DNA of 64,000 nucleotides, taken from assembly GCA_023014365.1 (NCBI GenBank), contig JAEBUN010000003.1, positions 3,033,118 to 3,097,117 of the forward strand. The letters are read 5' to 3'. This document shows, in pieces, positions 46,673 to 58,493 of this stretch. The number at the start of each line of letters is the position of its first letter. Positions within the stretch are counted from its first letter, which is position 1. The translations under genes were made by a program, and so were the position numbers. The notes under the pieces were generated by a model. The model searched no databases. It saw only the letters and a list, made by a program, of their open reading frames with translations, and was not told where the DNA came from. Source of the DNA: Lepiota brunneoincarnata (taxonomy: Eukaryota > Basidiomycota > Agaricomycetes > Agaricales > Agaricaceae).

Positions 46673-47282
46673 TGGCTCCTCTGTGCCAAAGACGTAATAA
46701 AAATTCTCCTTCATAGCGCTCCAACAGCGCTTGATTTGTATTGTAATACGCTTCAACAGTGTTCCCCTCTTCTTGTATGCCTCGTCCCTTTGTTGTTTTG
46801 ATATGTCCAGCCTCCGTACCATCCACAAAAAAATGTTGACGGTCTCAAACAACGCCTAGTGGAAGGGCTCGACTCGTACGTTTGATGTTTCCATGCACGG
46901 GCCACTTGTATAGGCAAATTCTGCCAGTCTTGCACCATTACCAATTACATTTCTTCCCCTTCTCTCGGCTGCTCAGTCGTCTATGCCTCTCCGCCCGCCC
47001 TTTCAGAAGATGATGAATATGCAGAAGGGTGGGATTCCGAGCTTGAGGTATATGTACACTGATGCCGTGAGTATATCTTATATCCTCGTTTCGCCTTTCT
47101 GTCACAGTTGGTTTGTTGTCTTTGGTTGTTGGTGACGGACGCTGCTGAGGTTCGTTTACTATATAGCTGATGACTATTAGCACTCGATATGGAGCTCGAC
47201 TTGTAATACTGTGGATGAAGTCAGTTTCTGCAGGGATGGTTCGGGCCGCAACCAGCAGCCAGGCGATACACCGAAACTACAG
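46673..47282. other. Intergenic between converging genes
   Basis: Tyrosinase ends from the left and the diflavin reductase from the right, so this holds two 3' ends. No additional gene recognised. Confidence 0.4.
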
Positions 47283-49539
47283 CTAGCTCCAACATTCTTC
47301 GTTCAACCTGCCCTCTTGTGTCATGCAATCTATGTATTTCCTTGCGCCCTCTGCCGAATATCCCCCTTCGATTTCTGCGGCCCTCGCAAGGGCAGCCTTG
47401 ACGCCGGCAGGCATCTTATTTGACGATCTACAAGTCGACGAAAATCAGGCAACTCTGCCAGCGACGATGATAGGGAAGGATCCGCACCCTGATATATATA
47501 CCCAGGCCTTCTCATCATCTATCAACTTCCATATTCTACGGGCATCCTGTTCAATGAGGTCCTGGACATAGGTCCGCTTAACGCCTTCAGGCCCATCGCG
47601 GGAATGAGCCACACGATATACCAAGCAGCGCTCTGCAGCGTAGGTCTCCCATTCATTAACGTAATGTTCATCCTTGGTTGCAGATCGACAACCGAAATAC
47701 AGCGTGTTCGCTGTGGGGGGTCAGACAAGGGGCAGTGGTCGCCACACGGCGGACTCACATTGTGAATTGAGCTGGAGTCTTTCTTCGATGATGGCTCGCA
47801 TAGGCACGATACCAGTGCCTGGTCCAATACAAATGACAGGAGTATTAAGCGAAGGGGGAAGTTAGGATCAAGCCTTTTTGAATTTCGATTGCCAGTTTAT
47901 CGCCTGTAACAACTGTAAAGGTAGTGAGCGCAATAAATAAATGGAAAATACCTGGTTTCAGTGCCGATAGGTAAGTCGTACACACACCCCTTCGTGGGAT
48001 TTTGAGTTTAGTTCGATATCGCACAACTGCAATACATAGATGTATTTGGCGTGGATGGTTCTAGAGCATTATCGTTTAGTTCCGGTCCCTTTGGTGTTTG
48101 GTATGGAGATACCTTAGCCGAACTGGCAATGGAGAATTGCCGGGGCCTTAAGAATGGGAATACGTCAAAGACATAATCCTTGGGTATCACGACATATCTG
48201 AACTCGGATAATACTTCTCGAATGGTCCGCTTGACCCGGTAGCAGTAGTCGTATAATTCATCCTAGGGCACTGTACTTAATGTTATAACCAGGTGCGGGA
48301 ATGAATCTGCTCACGGCTCCGTCCTTGGAGAGGAACTCTTCCATTTTCTCCCGCTCCATATCATCCGTAGTGAAGTCTCGAAGGTATTGAAAAAATGTTC
48401 GTCTCGGAGTCGCGTTAAAGTCAAGATAATGTGTGAACAACGTCCTCAACGTGAACACTTCCGGCAAGGAGTCAGGAAGCGTCTGATCTGTCATACCTCA
48501 TTTAATAAAGAAAAGGGGGCCTTCGAAAATTATCATTTACCTTCCAATTTTTCTTTTATTGACAATGGCTCATCGGCAGTATTCCCCCAACCAATCGAGT
48601 CCAAAAAATCTTTAACTTCTTGTGCAGCTGCAATGGGGCAAATTATGGCAATATCTCCCGGTTGATATCTGGTTTGTGTGAGCTCTCTCGTCGACTGTGT
48701 ATGGTGATAAACTTACTCAACCTCTTCGTCTAGCTGGAACTCCATATGACGAACATCCTGAAACCAATCATTGGCTGTTATTCGCTCATTTACAGCCACA
48801 GTTGCTGAGATGGAATGAGGTCCATTGGCAGGGCAATCTAACGCATTCTCATGTGCTGTGTTTTCTGGTTGGAAGATAACTCGGGGTGGGAGAAGTCCCA
48901 AAGTGGGTGCAACAGGTATCGGATCAGGGAGAGAGTATATCTGGAGTAGCACGTCTGGAAGTGAATTCAGCCAGGGCTCTAGTGCACCATCCAGCCTGTA
49001 AAAAAAGCATTTATTCTCGACTTGTGGCTCATCTACTGACAACTCACCCCAGAGGATGCTGTTCGTCTCCTTCCCCGTGTTCAAATATTTCAGTAGCACC
49101 TAAATTGACCAAGCATTTTGAAAGCAGCTTTGCAGGCCAACAGAATTGTTCATAGGAGGTGTCTCCTAGTCCAAACACAGCAAACAACAAGTCCTCAAAG
49201 AGGTCCGTCGGCAGATGTGTGGTAAGCAGCATGTTCCAGAGCGGGGTCATCGAACACGGTTTGACACCAGAGCTGGTGGTCGAGACAACGAACATCACCA
49301 GCTCTTCTGTCACAAGGTTCTCCTGGAGACAATTTGATTCAGGAAATCACAATGCTGGGACCTGGTCACACCAGTGAATAATGGTCAATGCTCATGACCT
49401 GGCACCTGAAACCAAGGTTCCTGCACGTTTGAGCGATCCTATCTGCAACGTCTTGGGCATTTCCTGTTTCCGTGGTATAAAGAATGAGGAGACATCTGTT
49501 ATTGTTGGGTTGGGAGGAAGAAGGATCATGTGTGGTCAT
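47283..49539 (-). CDS. TAH18: NADPH-dependent diflavin oxidoreductase (Tah18/NDOR1-like)
   Basis: In yeast the enzyme passes electrons from NADPH through FAD and FMN to Dre2 for cytosolic iron-sulfur cluster assembly. It starts MTTHDPSSSQPNNNRCLLIL. The FMN domain has YTTETGNAQDVADRIAQTC, VMFVVSTTSSG and FAVFGLGDTSYEQFCWPAKL, then GEGDEQHPLG. ITANDWFQDVRHMEF and the FAD part follow: FTLRTLFTHYLDFNATPRR, DYVFDVFPFLRPRQFSIASS. NADPH part: VICIGPGTGIVPMRAIIEER, TLYFGCRSATKDEHYV, SSNKMPAGVKAALARAAEIE, ending LNEECWS (stop 47283-47285). About 9 short introns. At about 47858, in a run of five G on the plus strand, one base too many breaks the frame between KGLILTSP and NTPVICIGPG. I think this is a sequence error or a recent mutation, since the rest is clean. 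Confidence 0.85.
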
Positions 49540-49835
49540 TGTTATCAGATAACCCGTAGCTGAGGCTGCTTATGTAACATAAAAATATCAATGAAGCCAT
49601 AATTCTCGTGCAAGCAACACATCTGGATGACCGGACAGTCTTCCGGTCATCAGGATATATCATATAGCTCTGTAACACAGACATATCTGCCCGGCGTATC
49701 ACCACTATCGGTGTCCACCATGCCAACCGCTCCGAGTGCGAGAACGCTCGACCAAACTAGTCTTATCGATTATCCTAAGAACTGAGATCCGCCCTGGAAC
49801 GGAATCAATGCTTACTTACTCTTCCCTCTGTTGCA

Positions 49836-51054
49836 ATGGACCTAGGCTTGAATGATGTGCACGTTCTGGTCACCGGTCAGTACTTGTAGCAATGAAGCAA
49901 AGCTTATACTGTACTCAAACTTCATCGGAGGGGCCAGTGGTGGAATCGGTCTGGAAATCTCTCGTTTGTTTGCAGGTATATTGTCATATCCATCGAGAAA
50001 GAAAAGCTTGATATCCCAAGCCAACACTCAGAACAAGGGGCCAGAGTAACGACGCAATACAACGCAAACAAGACACCTTTGCAACTCCTCCTTACTCAAT
50101 TCGGTCCAGACCATATACAGGCCATACAAGCGAACCTCACTGAAGAAGCTGCGGTAGAGAATCTTTTCTCAAAAGCCTCCGCAACGTCTTTTGGAGAAAT
50201 TCAAGTCCTTATCCTCAGTCATGGGATCTGGCCCTCTACCCCGGAGCCACTGTGGAAACTTTCTCTCGAACGATGGAAACTCACCATCGACACGAACCTT
50301 ACCTCGTCGTTTATCGTTTCCAAGGAGTATCTCAAGCGTCTGGAGAGGGCACCTGCGGAAGTCAAGGAGAAGGCTGTTATTATTATGATCGGAAGTACTG
50401 CTGGGAAATACGGTGCGTTGAATTGCTTTGATCTGGTGCCGGAGTTTGGGCTTACTTTTTTCCGGGCTCAGGCGAAGCAGGACATGCAGACTATGCTGCA
50501 TCCAAGAGTGGTTCGGAGCTCCTATTCTTTCAGGATCTATGAGGGCTGACCCGTCTGTTGGTTCATTTAGCGATGATGTACGGCTTGGCGCTGTATTTAA
50601 AAAACGAGATTGTGAAGATAGCACCGAAAGGGAGGGTGAATTCCATTGGGCCCGGATGGGTCATGACGGTGAGGACCCAATGATCAAGTAATATCGGGCG
50701 AAGTGCTCAAGGTCGACTTGTAGCCCATGGCTGAGAGCGCCTTGAAGAATCCTGCGATCGTATATCAAGCCCTCGCTACGTACGTCACTGGATTCATCGT
50801 CGACATCATCCTCAGAAGTAGTGCTGAGATGTCCCTCTATCAGCACACCACTCAAGAAAGTCGCAATGCCATACGATGTTGCAACCCAGGTTGTGATCTT
50901 GTCATCCGCCAAAGTTTCTGGTCATATCACCGGCCAAGTCCTGATGATTGAAGGGGGAATGGAAGGCGAGTACCTAGACGATGCGCTGATCAACCAAGGG
51001 GTCTTACACTTCTTGCAACAAGGGCGACTTCTTAACAAGCCCGAGGATCTTTGA
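49836..51054 (+). CDS. Short-chain dehydrogenase/reductase
   Basis: A Rossmann-fold NAD(P)-dependent oxidoreductase. It starts MDLGLNDVHVLVTG, and across the first intron the cofactor motif TGGASGGIG appears. VLILSHGIWP corresponds to the NNAG region (here ILSHG). IGSTAGKYG carries the catalytic Ser, and YAASKS gives YxxxK across an intron. GRVNSIGPGWVMT and ITGQVLMIEGGMEG follow. The last exon is best reached through a GC-AG intron after GGMEG to give RLLNKPEDL; reading straight through is also open. Introns are 45-80 bases, about 7 in all, and phases join cleanly. The substrate cannot be told from sequence. It is divergent from the reductase gene to the left (heads 297 bases apart), so the two may share a promoter region. 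Confidence 0.8.
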
Positions 51055-51214
51055 CATATTCAATGCACTCGACCTGGTATTCTCAAAACAATGTCCATAG
51101 TCGGGTAGAGGGAACTATGTTCCTGCACATGTATTTGCATCGCAGATCTGCATGTTTGCAATACACCTGTGCTCATCCTTCGTTCGGGGAAGCAGAAATA
51201 ACCCCACGTCCAAA

Positions 51215-51590
51215 GCGGTCAGCAGTCCTTGTTCTGACCAAGAACTTTAATTGCAACTCCACGCTTGAAGCAGTAGGGCTCCCTCTTCGTAAGGACCACG
51301 CCTCAGTGTCCTAACCCATGCCTCCCCTTCAGTAACGGGGATTGCCTCCGACATCGATGCCCCCTTTCAACTAGGACCACCATGCCAAGACTTGTTGCAC
51401 TCACGAAGGGATAATCAACAGAGTACATGATGCAAGGGTACAACCTTGGGCGTATGCTAGTCCCTGTCCAGACCAAGCATCCCAATTGCAGCACCACGTT
51501 TGAGGCTTTCGAGCTCCCTCTTTGAAAGGACATTGCCCAACATTTTAACCCGTGCCTCACCCTCAGACATCGAAACCTAGGAGCGAGGGA
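51215..51590 (-). pseudogene. Two degenerate 3' fragments of a decarboxylase-type amidohydrolase
   Basis: Text at about 51225-51430 and about 51455-51585 both resemble the last exon and intron of the gene piece at 54805-55305: SVDYPFV, GEAWVRTL, and the final codons for IKVLGQ-like text. Both contain stops and shifts. They are successive remnants of the same family, lying just beyond the 3' end of the NTPase gene. Confidence 0.6.
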
Positions 51591-51753
51591 CTTGAGTCAT
51601 GTGAGAAAAGTGAATTTATTCCTAGCGCAGCAAAGCACAATCCAAAGATGACAAAACACTATCGAAGGACACAAACAACAAAAAGGATCTTACAAGTAGG
51701 GCCTAGCAAGAAGAGGTGCCTACTTTCTGGTTGGTTCTTCCTCCTGAAGTAAA

Positions 51754-54662
51754 CTACCGCTCTGCCCAGCTAGAATAGTGGGCGGCATCTCGTGCTGCAC
51801 CTGGAGTTGCAGTTCTTCGTAGGTTACTTGTTACTACCGAAGGGGTCTTGTATAATTCTTTCCAACCGAACGAAGCTTGAAGCAGTGCATCCCAAACACC
51901 CACATTCGTTTGCTCGATTGGACCTAGGATATCTTTAGAAAGGCCTGCACACCAAATCTCGTAGACGACGGCATTGTAGTTTTCGAGTGAGTCGTGGCGC
52001 ACAACCTTCAGGCAGGGCTTCGTTGCGGCTAGGGCAAACACAATCTTGACCAAGGGAACGGCAGGGGCATTCTCTTCGAGGATCTCGAGGCCATAAGGGT
52101 CCATATCATCGAACAGCTTCTGTTTAGGAGTTGCTGAATAGCGCGAGTCATTCTTGACTTGGTGGAGAATAAGTCCTGCATTATCCCTAACCAACTGCGT
52201 ACCCTTCACCAAAAACACGTTAATAGCATCAACTCCCGCTTGGCTATTTGCACATAACACTGCTGCCCCTCGGCCTTTGAGCAACAACAGCGAGGTGATA
52301 TCAATGGCCTTGTACTCGTGAACCTTTGCGAAGTGAGTGAAGTAGATATGTGCGTCACCGAAGTCCTTGGAAAGCCCATTTAGAGCATCGATCGTGTGTT
52401 GATCTATAAAGCCTGAAGGAATGATGTGCTTGCGGAAGACATGGCCATATAAGAAATCTGCCATCCCAATCCAGCGCTTTCCTGTCTCTGGCCGCGCGTT
52501 TGGGTCAGCGGGACCAACAGCTGCATCACGGGCAAGAATCAACAACAAGAGGACCAGGAATTCGCCACGGTCACCCTTCGATATTGAAAATCCTTGCATC
52601 ACCTGCTTCAGTGCCTGTGGTGCTGCGAAAGAGGGGCCTTGCATGACGTAATAGGCAGCCTCTGAGAGGATCGGTTCAGACGAGGACGTCGTTACCATGG
52701 TCTCGAAGGCGGAGTCGATTTTGAGGCAGACTCGCATGTGTCCTTCCACCTGCTTCCTCTCGTTCCCCTGAGACATATAATTGGTCGAGCTGAATTCAAT
52801 AGGAATTCGTTGGGATAGGCATGCCAGATGTTGATCAGCGAAGAGTTCCGATGGGTGCCGGGCTGCGTTGAGGAGTTTTGCAGCAGCGAACCGAATGATA
52901 TCGAGTTTGATAGTGCCTGTGCCATATTGGTTCCGGGTTGCAAATCTATCATCATCTCATGAATAACTACAAAGATTGGCGCATAATCCAGATACTCACA
53001 AGGGGCGGCCTAGACTACAGATCTGATCATCCTCAGTCAGCCGCTCCAGGGTCCATGAGCCATCCAAACTGATCTTATGTGCGAGATGGTCGAAACCAAG
53101 ATCCGTGTAGGGTTCAATGATGCGCAAGTCACCCTTGACAACTCTCATCGAGGGGTCCTCTCCAGCAGCAGAGGCAAACTGAGAAACTTTGCCAGTTGTT
53201 GACAAGAAGAGCGAGAACAAAGGAAGGCCATTTAGCGCTCGTAGCACACGGCGAAGTTCGTTGAATATGGACCAATCATCCCCGGTGGAAGTCGGTTGCC
53301 GCTCGGTCAATGTATGTGCTTCATCAAACGCTAGGACAACAAGCCGGGGGCTCTCTTGGGGTTTCACCGTCTTCTGTTCCTGCAGCCACTGGTCCTGGAG
53401 CAGATCGTCAAGTGCCTTGAACGCAGAATAAAGGGGGGAATCGTGATTGTCTGTGGTCCTATTCTGCAACTAGCCAAAACATTTGTGAGCTATAATGATG
53501 TACTGGGTAATCACATACCTTTTCCTGTAATAGCGCCTCTGCCTTGCCGATGACTTGACTGTAGAACTCTCTCCGAAATTTGTTATGACTTGCCATCGTC
53601 TGACCCTCAGTCATGCGCTCTCTGAATGTTCGCGCAAATCCAACATAATTGGATGATTTGTCAAGATGGATATAATCAGCTGCATGTTTGAATAGGGCCT
53701 CAAGGAAAGCACTGGCACGATTGAAGGCAGCTATCCTTGAACTGGCAGGAATGAGATAATCTCGAACATGGCGATCCGGAGGGGGATACCCTGAAAGAAG
53801 GATGAAAGTATGATCAAGTACCACAAATGCCCAAGCCGAAACTAACATACCACTGGACCCCTCCTGCCGAAGATTTAAGGGCAATACGAAACACTTCTTG
53901 GCTAGTTCATCCACAGTTCTTGATTTTCCCATACCCGAAGACTGGACAATGGCAGCATACTGGGCGTAAATGTCTGTGTCGTCAGGTCGGTGGTGTTTCA
54001 GAATGTGCTGCCATAGGCCTTCTGCAGCGTCGCCCCGAAACTCGTGTTCCCAAGACCTCTGAGTGGCTGTGTGGTAAAGTAAATGTCGGTAAGCATTTGA
54101 ACCTGGTTCCCGACGACATACCTGTTTCTTGGTCCTCGACGTTGATGATGGACTCGATAGATTCCTCACTAGGGGATGCTACATGAAGCGAAGCTGCGCG
54201 GGATTTAATTGTCTTGCAGCAGAACGAATGACTCGAGATGCACATACGACGCTGAATCAGCTTGCGCCAATCATTCTTCTTTATACCATCCCACCATCCA
54301 ATCTTCCACTGTTCCAACTCTTCATTGTCAAGTTTGGTTGCTGTGTTCGCGGCATCGGCGGCGGACATGGTTTTGATGACGGCGTCCTTCAAGTCCGTGT
54401 GCGCCAATTCCGTTGTGAGGTGTTGCAAAACTTGCTGAAGTAGGAAACGAAACATTTCCGCGTCATCCCCAGCCAATCCAAAATAATCTCGCCAACGAAG
54501 TCGATCCGAGTGTTCTTTCATCTTCTTGTTGAACCCAGACAGATCAACGCCTCCTAGATTCAGTGGCCCAGAGGAAGATGGCGTGTCGGTGTCCATCGGT
54601 TCATCCATCCCGGTGCGTAGGGGCGAGGGAAGCGTATCGGATTCCATCTGTGTGTCCGTCAT
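51754..54662 (-). CDS. P-loop NTPase of unknown function
   Basis: It starts MTDTQMESDTLPSPLRTGMD with an acidic, disordered N-terminus, then a helical region to about residue 180. After an intron comes IYAQYAAIVQSSGMGKSRTV: GMGKS resembles a Walker A loop, but the first Gly of GxxxxGKS is Gln here. LVVLAFDEAHTLTERQP is a clear Walker B with DE. LPLFSLFLSTTGKVSQFASA suits a sensor strand. The C-terminal 340 residues (52776-51754) are helical without a known motif, for example RGEFLVLLLLILARDAAVGP. About five exons. I recall similar genes expanded in mushrooms, without assigned function. The STAND/AAA superfamily is a guess. No inactivating change seen. Confidence 0.7.
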
Positions 54663-54804
54663 GGTGGTTTAGCGCGAATGGCTGACCTGTGACATATCTG
54701 GTAACGCGTGCTCAAATGGCCTGTAGCGAATCGGCTATCTTCCGTCACTCATGTGATCTTTATTATCTTTATCTTTATTTCTTTCCTCTCGCCTGTAGGC
54801 GTGC

Positions 54805-55305
54805 CTAGTCTTTGTCAAGACCAAGGACTCTAATCGCAACATCGCGTTTGAGACTATCAAGCTCCCTCTTTATAAAGACACGATCCAACGCCTTGACCCA
54901 TGCTTCTCCTTCAGGTATCGCCACCTAGACAACATGCTCCGTCAATGCACCAGAACCATACAATCAGAAATGGCACTCACGAAAGGGTAGTCAACAGAGT
55001 ACACGATGCGATCCAACCCAATGGTTTCCATGTGGAACTTCAACAGGGGGGGTGGCAAAGTTTCCAGAGGTTGCCTCCCAGATATTGGTTCGCCAGTATG
55101 AGCTTACATTGCGCTTCATTGGCATACCAAGATCTAATTGGCGCATAAGTTCTATAGTCCACATGTGAGCTAGAAAGACAAGTGACGAAGCCAAATACAA
55201 TGGCTCATGCTCGTCAATGCGGACCAAATCAGATGGAATGCGTTCACCAAGATGCCCAACGATGATCTTTGCCTTGGGAAACCGGCTGGTGTTATGGTTA
55301 TTCAA
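54805..55305 (-). pseudogene. Amidohydrolase (resorcylate/dihydroxybenzoate decarboxylase type), 3' part only
   Basis: KAKIIVGHLGERIPSDLVRI has the metal-binding His of the amidohydrolase-2 family. MKRNVSSYWRTNIWEATSGN follows, then VYSVDYPF, an intron, and VAIPEGEAWVKALDRVFIKR to LGLDKD (stop 54805-54807). The Asp of SVDYP is a metal ligand in relatives. The N-terminal two thirds are missing: only 56 bases separate this piece from the pseudouridine synthase gene. Two more degenerate copies of the same 3' end lie at 51215-51590. Confidence 0.7.
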
Positions 55306-55361
55306 GTGTCCGATTTAGATTGAGAAGAAAGCTTTACTCGAAAACGCCATTTGTACAAAGT

Positions 55362-56502
55362 CTATTGTTCCCCGTTGAGGAACATCTCTCCCTTTAGAAT
55401 GTTTGCCTCAAACGGTATCTTCGCGTCTCGACAGAGGACCTGGAATTTTGAAGGCACAGGGACGCGGAAGGTCTGGGTAAAGCGTTTATTTGGACCTGTC
55501 TTGTTGAAGCGCTGGTTACAGTATGTAAGTATCGGTAGCTGAACAGGTGGCATTTTATTCTCACTATTAGAGAAAGCTCAGAAGAATGCAGGAACATTTC
55601 TTTTGTGGGCTAATTGATGACATTCGTGATGTTTCCTGTGGTTTCGTATCTGGCGTATAGTTTGTCACCGAGGATGGGGGCTAAAACAGTGTTCATGAAT
55701 GTAGAACTCAATTATTCGACTGATAGTACCTTTCAGATACTTCGCTAAATGTATACGCAGTTGGTACTTATGACCAGTGAGAAGTTGGAGCCGAAGAAGG
55801 GTGATAGGTACCCTCGGCTGGCATACCGAAAATCCCAGGACCTCCCACTTCGTTACGCATTCCTTCCCTCCTGGATCCAGAGAAACACGACCGTCCTCCT
55901 GCGATAGGGAAGCTTTGATGACACCGTGACGCCGAGGGAATCTTTCTTGTCCCCCGTGGACCAGCGCGAGGTATGTCTTGTGAACAGTACCCTCCAGGAA
56001 CTGTTGTTGGAGCTTGTGTGCCCACTCTCGGGTGCGCGCAAGGAAAAGGGCCCCAGTTGTGTCCTGTTTCGAGTCGAGCAGATGAACAAGAGAGTGGTTT
56101 GGATGCTCACTTGGTCTAGTCGATGCACGGGAAACGGCTTCTCAGACATGTTCAGCTCGTCACAGATACCTGATACCATCGTCAGAAATGGACATGGCGT
56201 CTACGCGTGACTACCTTTGAGAAGGATATTAAAATTCTCGTACTACCACCACAGTATGAGAGTCATGAACTTCTGTGTGGTCGTCTGCTCACCTTTGCAG
56301 ATGATTTGCCGTGAGACAACTGACAGACCATGCCGCGCGGTTTGTTAATCAAGATTATACCTCTGTCATGATAAATGAGCCCCTTTCGCAGAGCCAGTGC
56401 TGCTGAGCGTATATGGGACTTCGGGGTAGGCATTGGGTTTGGGGTATCTGAGTGTGACAACTGGATATTGGTCACATGTTCTAGGACGCCTTGGTCGGAC
56501 AC
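55362..56502 (-). CDS. RluA-type RNA pseudouridine synthase
   Basis: It converts uridine to pseudouridine in RNA. N-terminus from about 56502: MSDQGVLEHV, then LIYHDRGIILINKPRGMVCQ. After an intron EKPFPVHRLDQ gives the catalytic Asp motif HRLDxxTTG, split by another intron before DTTGALFLARTREWAHKLQQ. VHKTYLALVHG and LLRLQLLTGHKHQLRIHLAK are family signatures, as is PILGDKLYA. The C-terminal exon reads RFNKTGPNKRFTQTFRVPVP and ends LNGEQ. The joint between LGDKLY and EMFLHSSELS needs an intron I could not fix with certainty. It resembles organelle-type enzymes (RPUSD/Pus5-like), but I cannot tell location or target. Confidence 0.75.
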
Positions 56503-56679
56503 AATCTCTACATGTAAACATATTCTTGAATCCCATACGGTCGGCAGCCCTACACTCCTGCATCGTTGTGGGTGGGTGGGTTCTCCTCCTGGTTAAGCCT
56601 TAACAGAGCCGTCCGGGGCTAACTCTGTAAGCAGCCGAATGGCCTTTGTTTTCACAACGTCACGCGTCAGTCTGCTCCT

Positions 56680-58052
56680 ATGCAATTCTCTCTGACGTCC
56701 TATGCTTTGGCGATTTTGAAACGGATGGATGAGGGGCCTGCCCGAATTCCACCTCTGGGAATCGCCAAACGTATTGGAGCAGCAACGTCAACCTTCAGTT
56801 TGCCTGCCCACCGCTTGCTGCTGGCTCTGGTCGAACATGCTCCATCGCCAGAAACCATAGCTAGGGAGTTCATATTTGAGCTTGGTCGTTGTGAAAATTC
56901 AACTGCGGAGGCGTTAGGTGCATTTTTTTCATCTGTGGCCCAAACAGATTCGATATGACTGAATCCGTCTTCAAGCGGTACCAGTGTCTGTCGGTACCTG
57001 CGACATGGCTCCAGATGAGTGGGCAGCTATGATTTATCAAGAACTGCAGAGTTCGGATCAAAATATCACCGGTCTCACGAACCTTGCAAGTCACTACCTA
57101 TCCCACCTGGTAATTCCATGTATGCAGCTATTTTCCCTCAAGAAGGCAACCCATCATTAATATCCCACTTTTCCAAGTCAGAAACCCTGGTGGGAGAAAG
57201 ACCCCTCAAGATACTGTTCATCCCACCCCAGATCATAAGCGAGTCGAGGAGATTCAGGAATTATTAGACCACGCTGTTAACAAGAGGAGCCAATCAGCCT
57301 TAAGAGATTTGGCACGTTTCTGCCATTGATCCACCGTCTGTAAGGCTAAAGGGATATTGCAGATCCTCCTCCGTGATGGCGATAACTGCCTCATAACGGG
57401 CGCACGTTTCTTTCCCCCGATGATGGTGGTGGCCCGTTGTTGTCATATCATTCCATTCTCAGTAAGCTCGAAGGTAGTCCAACCCCTTGGATGATGTGTT
57501 ATTGATTTACTCATGCGTTTCCCAGACACAGACACACGTCGCAATCGAGTCATTCACGGGCTCCACCATAGGAGCGCAATTCGTCCTCAAGAATATCAAC
57601 AACCCCTGTAATGCGTTAAATCTCCAAAGTGACGCTCATGACATGATGGATAAGTACATGGCATGGGGGATCGAAGCACGGTTCTTGGATAACGAGGCAA
57701 GTCTTTTCCGATTCGCGTTGGTTGATCCCAAATTCACGTCTCGGGGTAGTGGAAATACTACTATCGAATAGTTCGACCAGATCGACTCGTACCCTGGGCT
57801 AAGCTGAAAGATGGCGACGAAATTGCCTTTGGAAAGGGCCCCGGCGGGGGTCGAGTTCCACCCCCCGACCCACAGATCTGCAACCTGCAGCTGGCCTTAA
57901 GTCGGGTCGCCTATGCTTCCGGAGCTTCCGAAATCTTTGACAAGTTCGTCGATGATGAGGATGAGGATGCAACTCTGGCTCCTGTCTATTTTGGTGGCCC
58001 GTTCGTATCCGATGATGTGCTCATGCGTAAACTTGAGGGCCTACTAGCATGA
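56680..58052 (+). CDS. HNH-nuclease-domain protein
   Basis: It starts MQFSLTSYALAILKRMDEGP. A helical N-terminal half follows over several exons (MAPDEWAAMIYQELQSSDQN). GILQILLRDGDNCLITG begins the HNH fold, CHIIPFS gives its His, and NPCNALNLQSDAHDMMDKY gives the Asn and last His. The C-terminal part reads GKGPGGGRVPPPDPQIC and ends FVSDDVLMRKLEGLLA (TGA 58050-58052). Such HNH proteins are numerous in mushroom genomes, with unknown roles. Nuclease activity is inferred from the motif only. About six introns, some of whose edges I could not fix. Confidence 0.7.
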
Positions 58053-58493
58053 AAATGACTATGCTGCACCACGCCGACTGGTTAGGGATAAGGATGAGGT
58101 GTGGAGTTGGGGTGAGTTGTCGGCGACTGCGTTGGGGTGAAGAGGGTTCGGCGACGGGGGCCGAGAAGGAGGAGCAAGGGGCAGACGGCAAACGCCAATC
58201 GGGTCAGAAAGAGCTTTTCGGACATCGGTCAAGCGTTCGCCACGCTTTTCTGAAATACGAACCCAGGAACTTTGCTATCTTCAATCTTCTCACCCTCTGT
58301 TTGGGCGTGCTACTTGGGCATCTTGGATGGGTAAAACTATAGATATTATTCTAGAGCAGGGTCGATAGATAGTTCATGCACGGCTAACGCGGTACTTGAT
58401 GCCTAACACCCCAACTACTTACAGATTAATGGCATCAGCCCCACAACTCCAAACAGCATATTATACGGTATGCCTAAGTTAGCGTTCGGGTAA

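Noticed and set aside
46073..46852. A 259-residue open frame on the minus strand
   Set aside because: It lies across the hAT element's right end and the tyrosinase C-terminal exon, which reads well on the plus strand with a family motif (DLGYTYGPGS). The minus frame has no domain and is a shadow.
49842..50027. Small minus-strand frames at the start of the dehydrogenase gene
   Set aside because: They overlap exons and introns of the plus-strand gene whose cofactor and catalytic motifs are clear.
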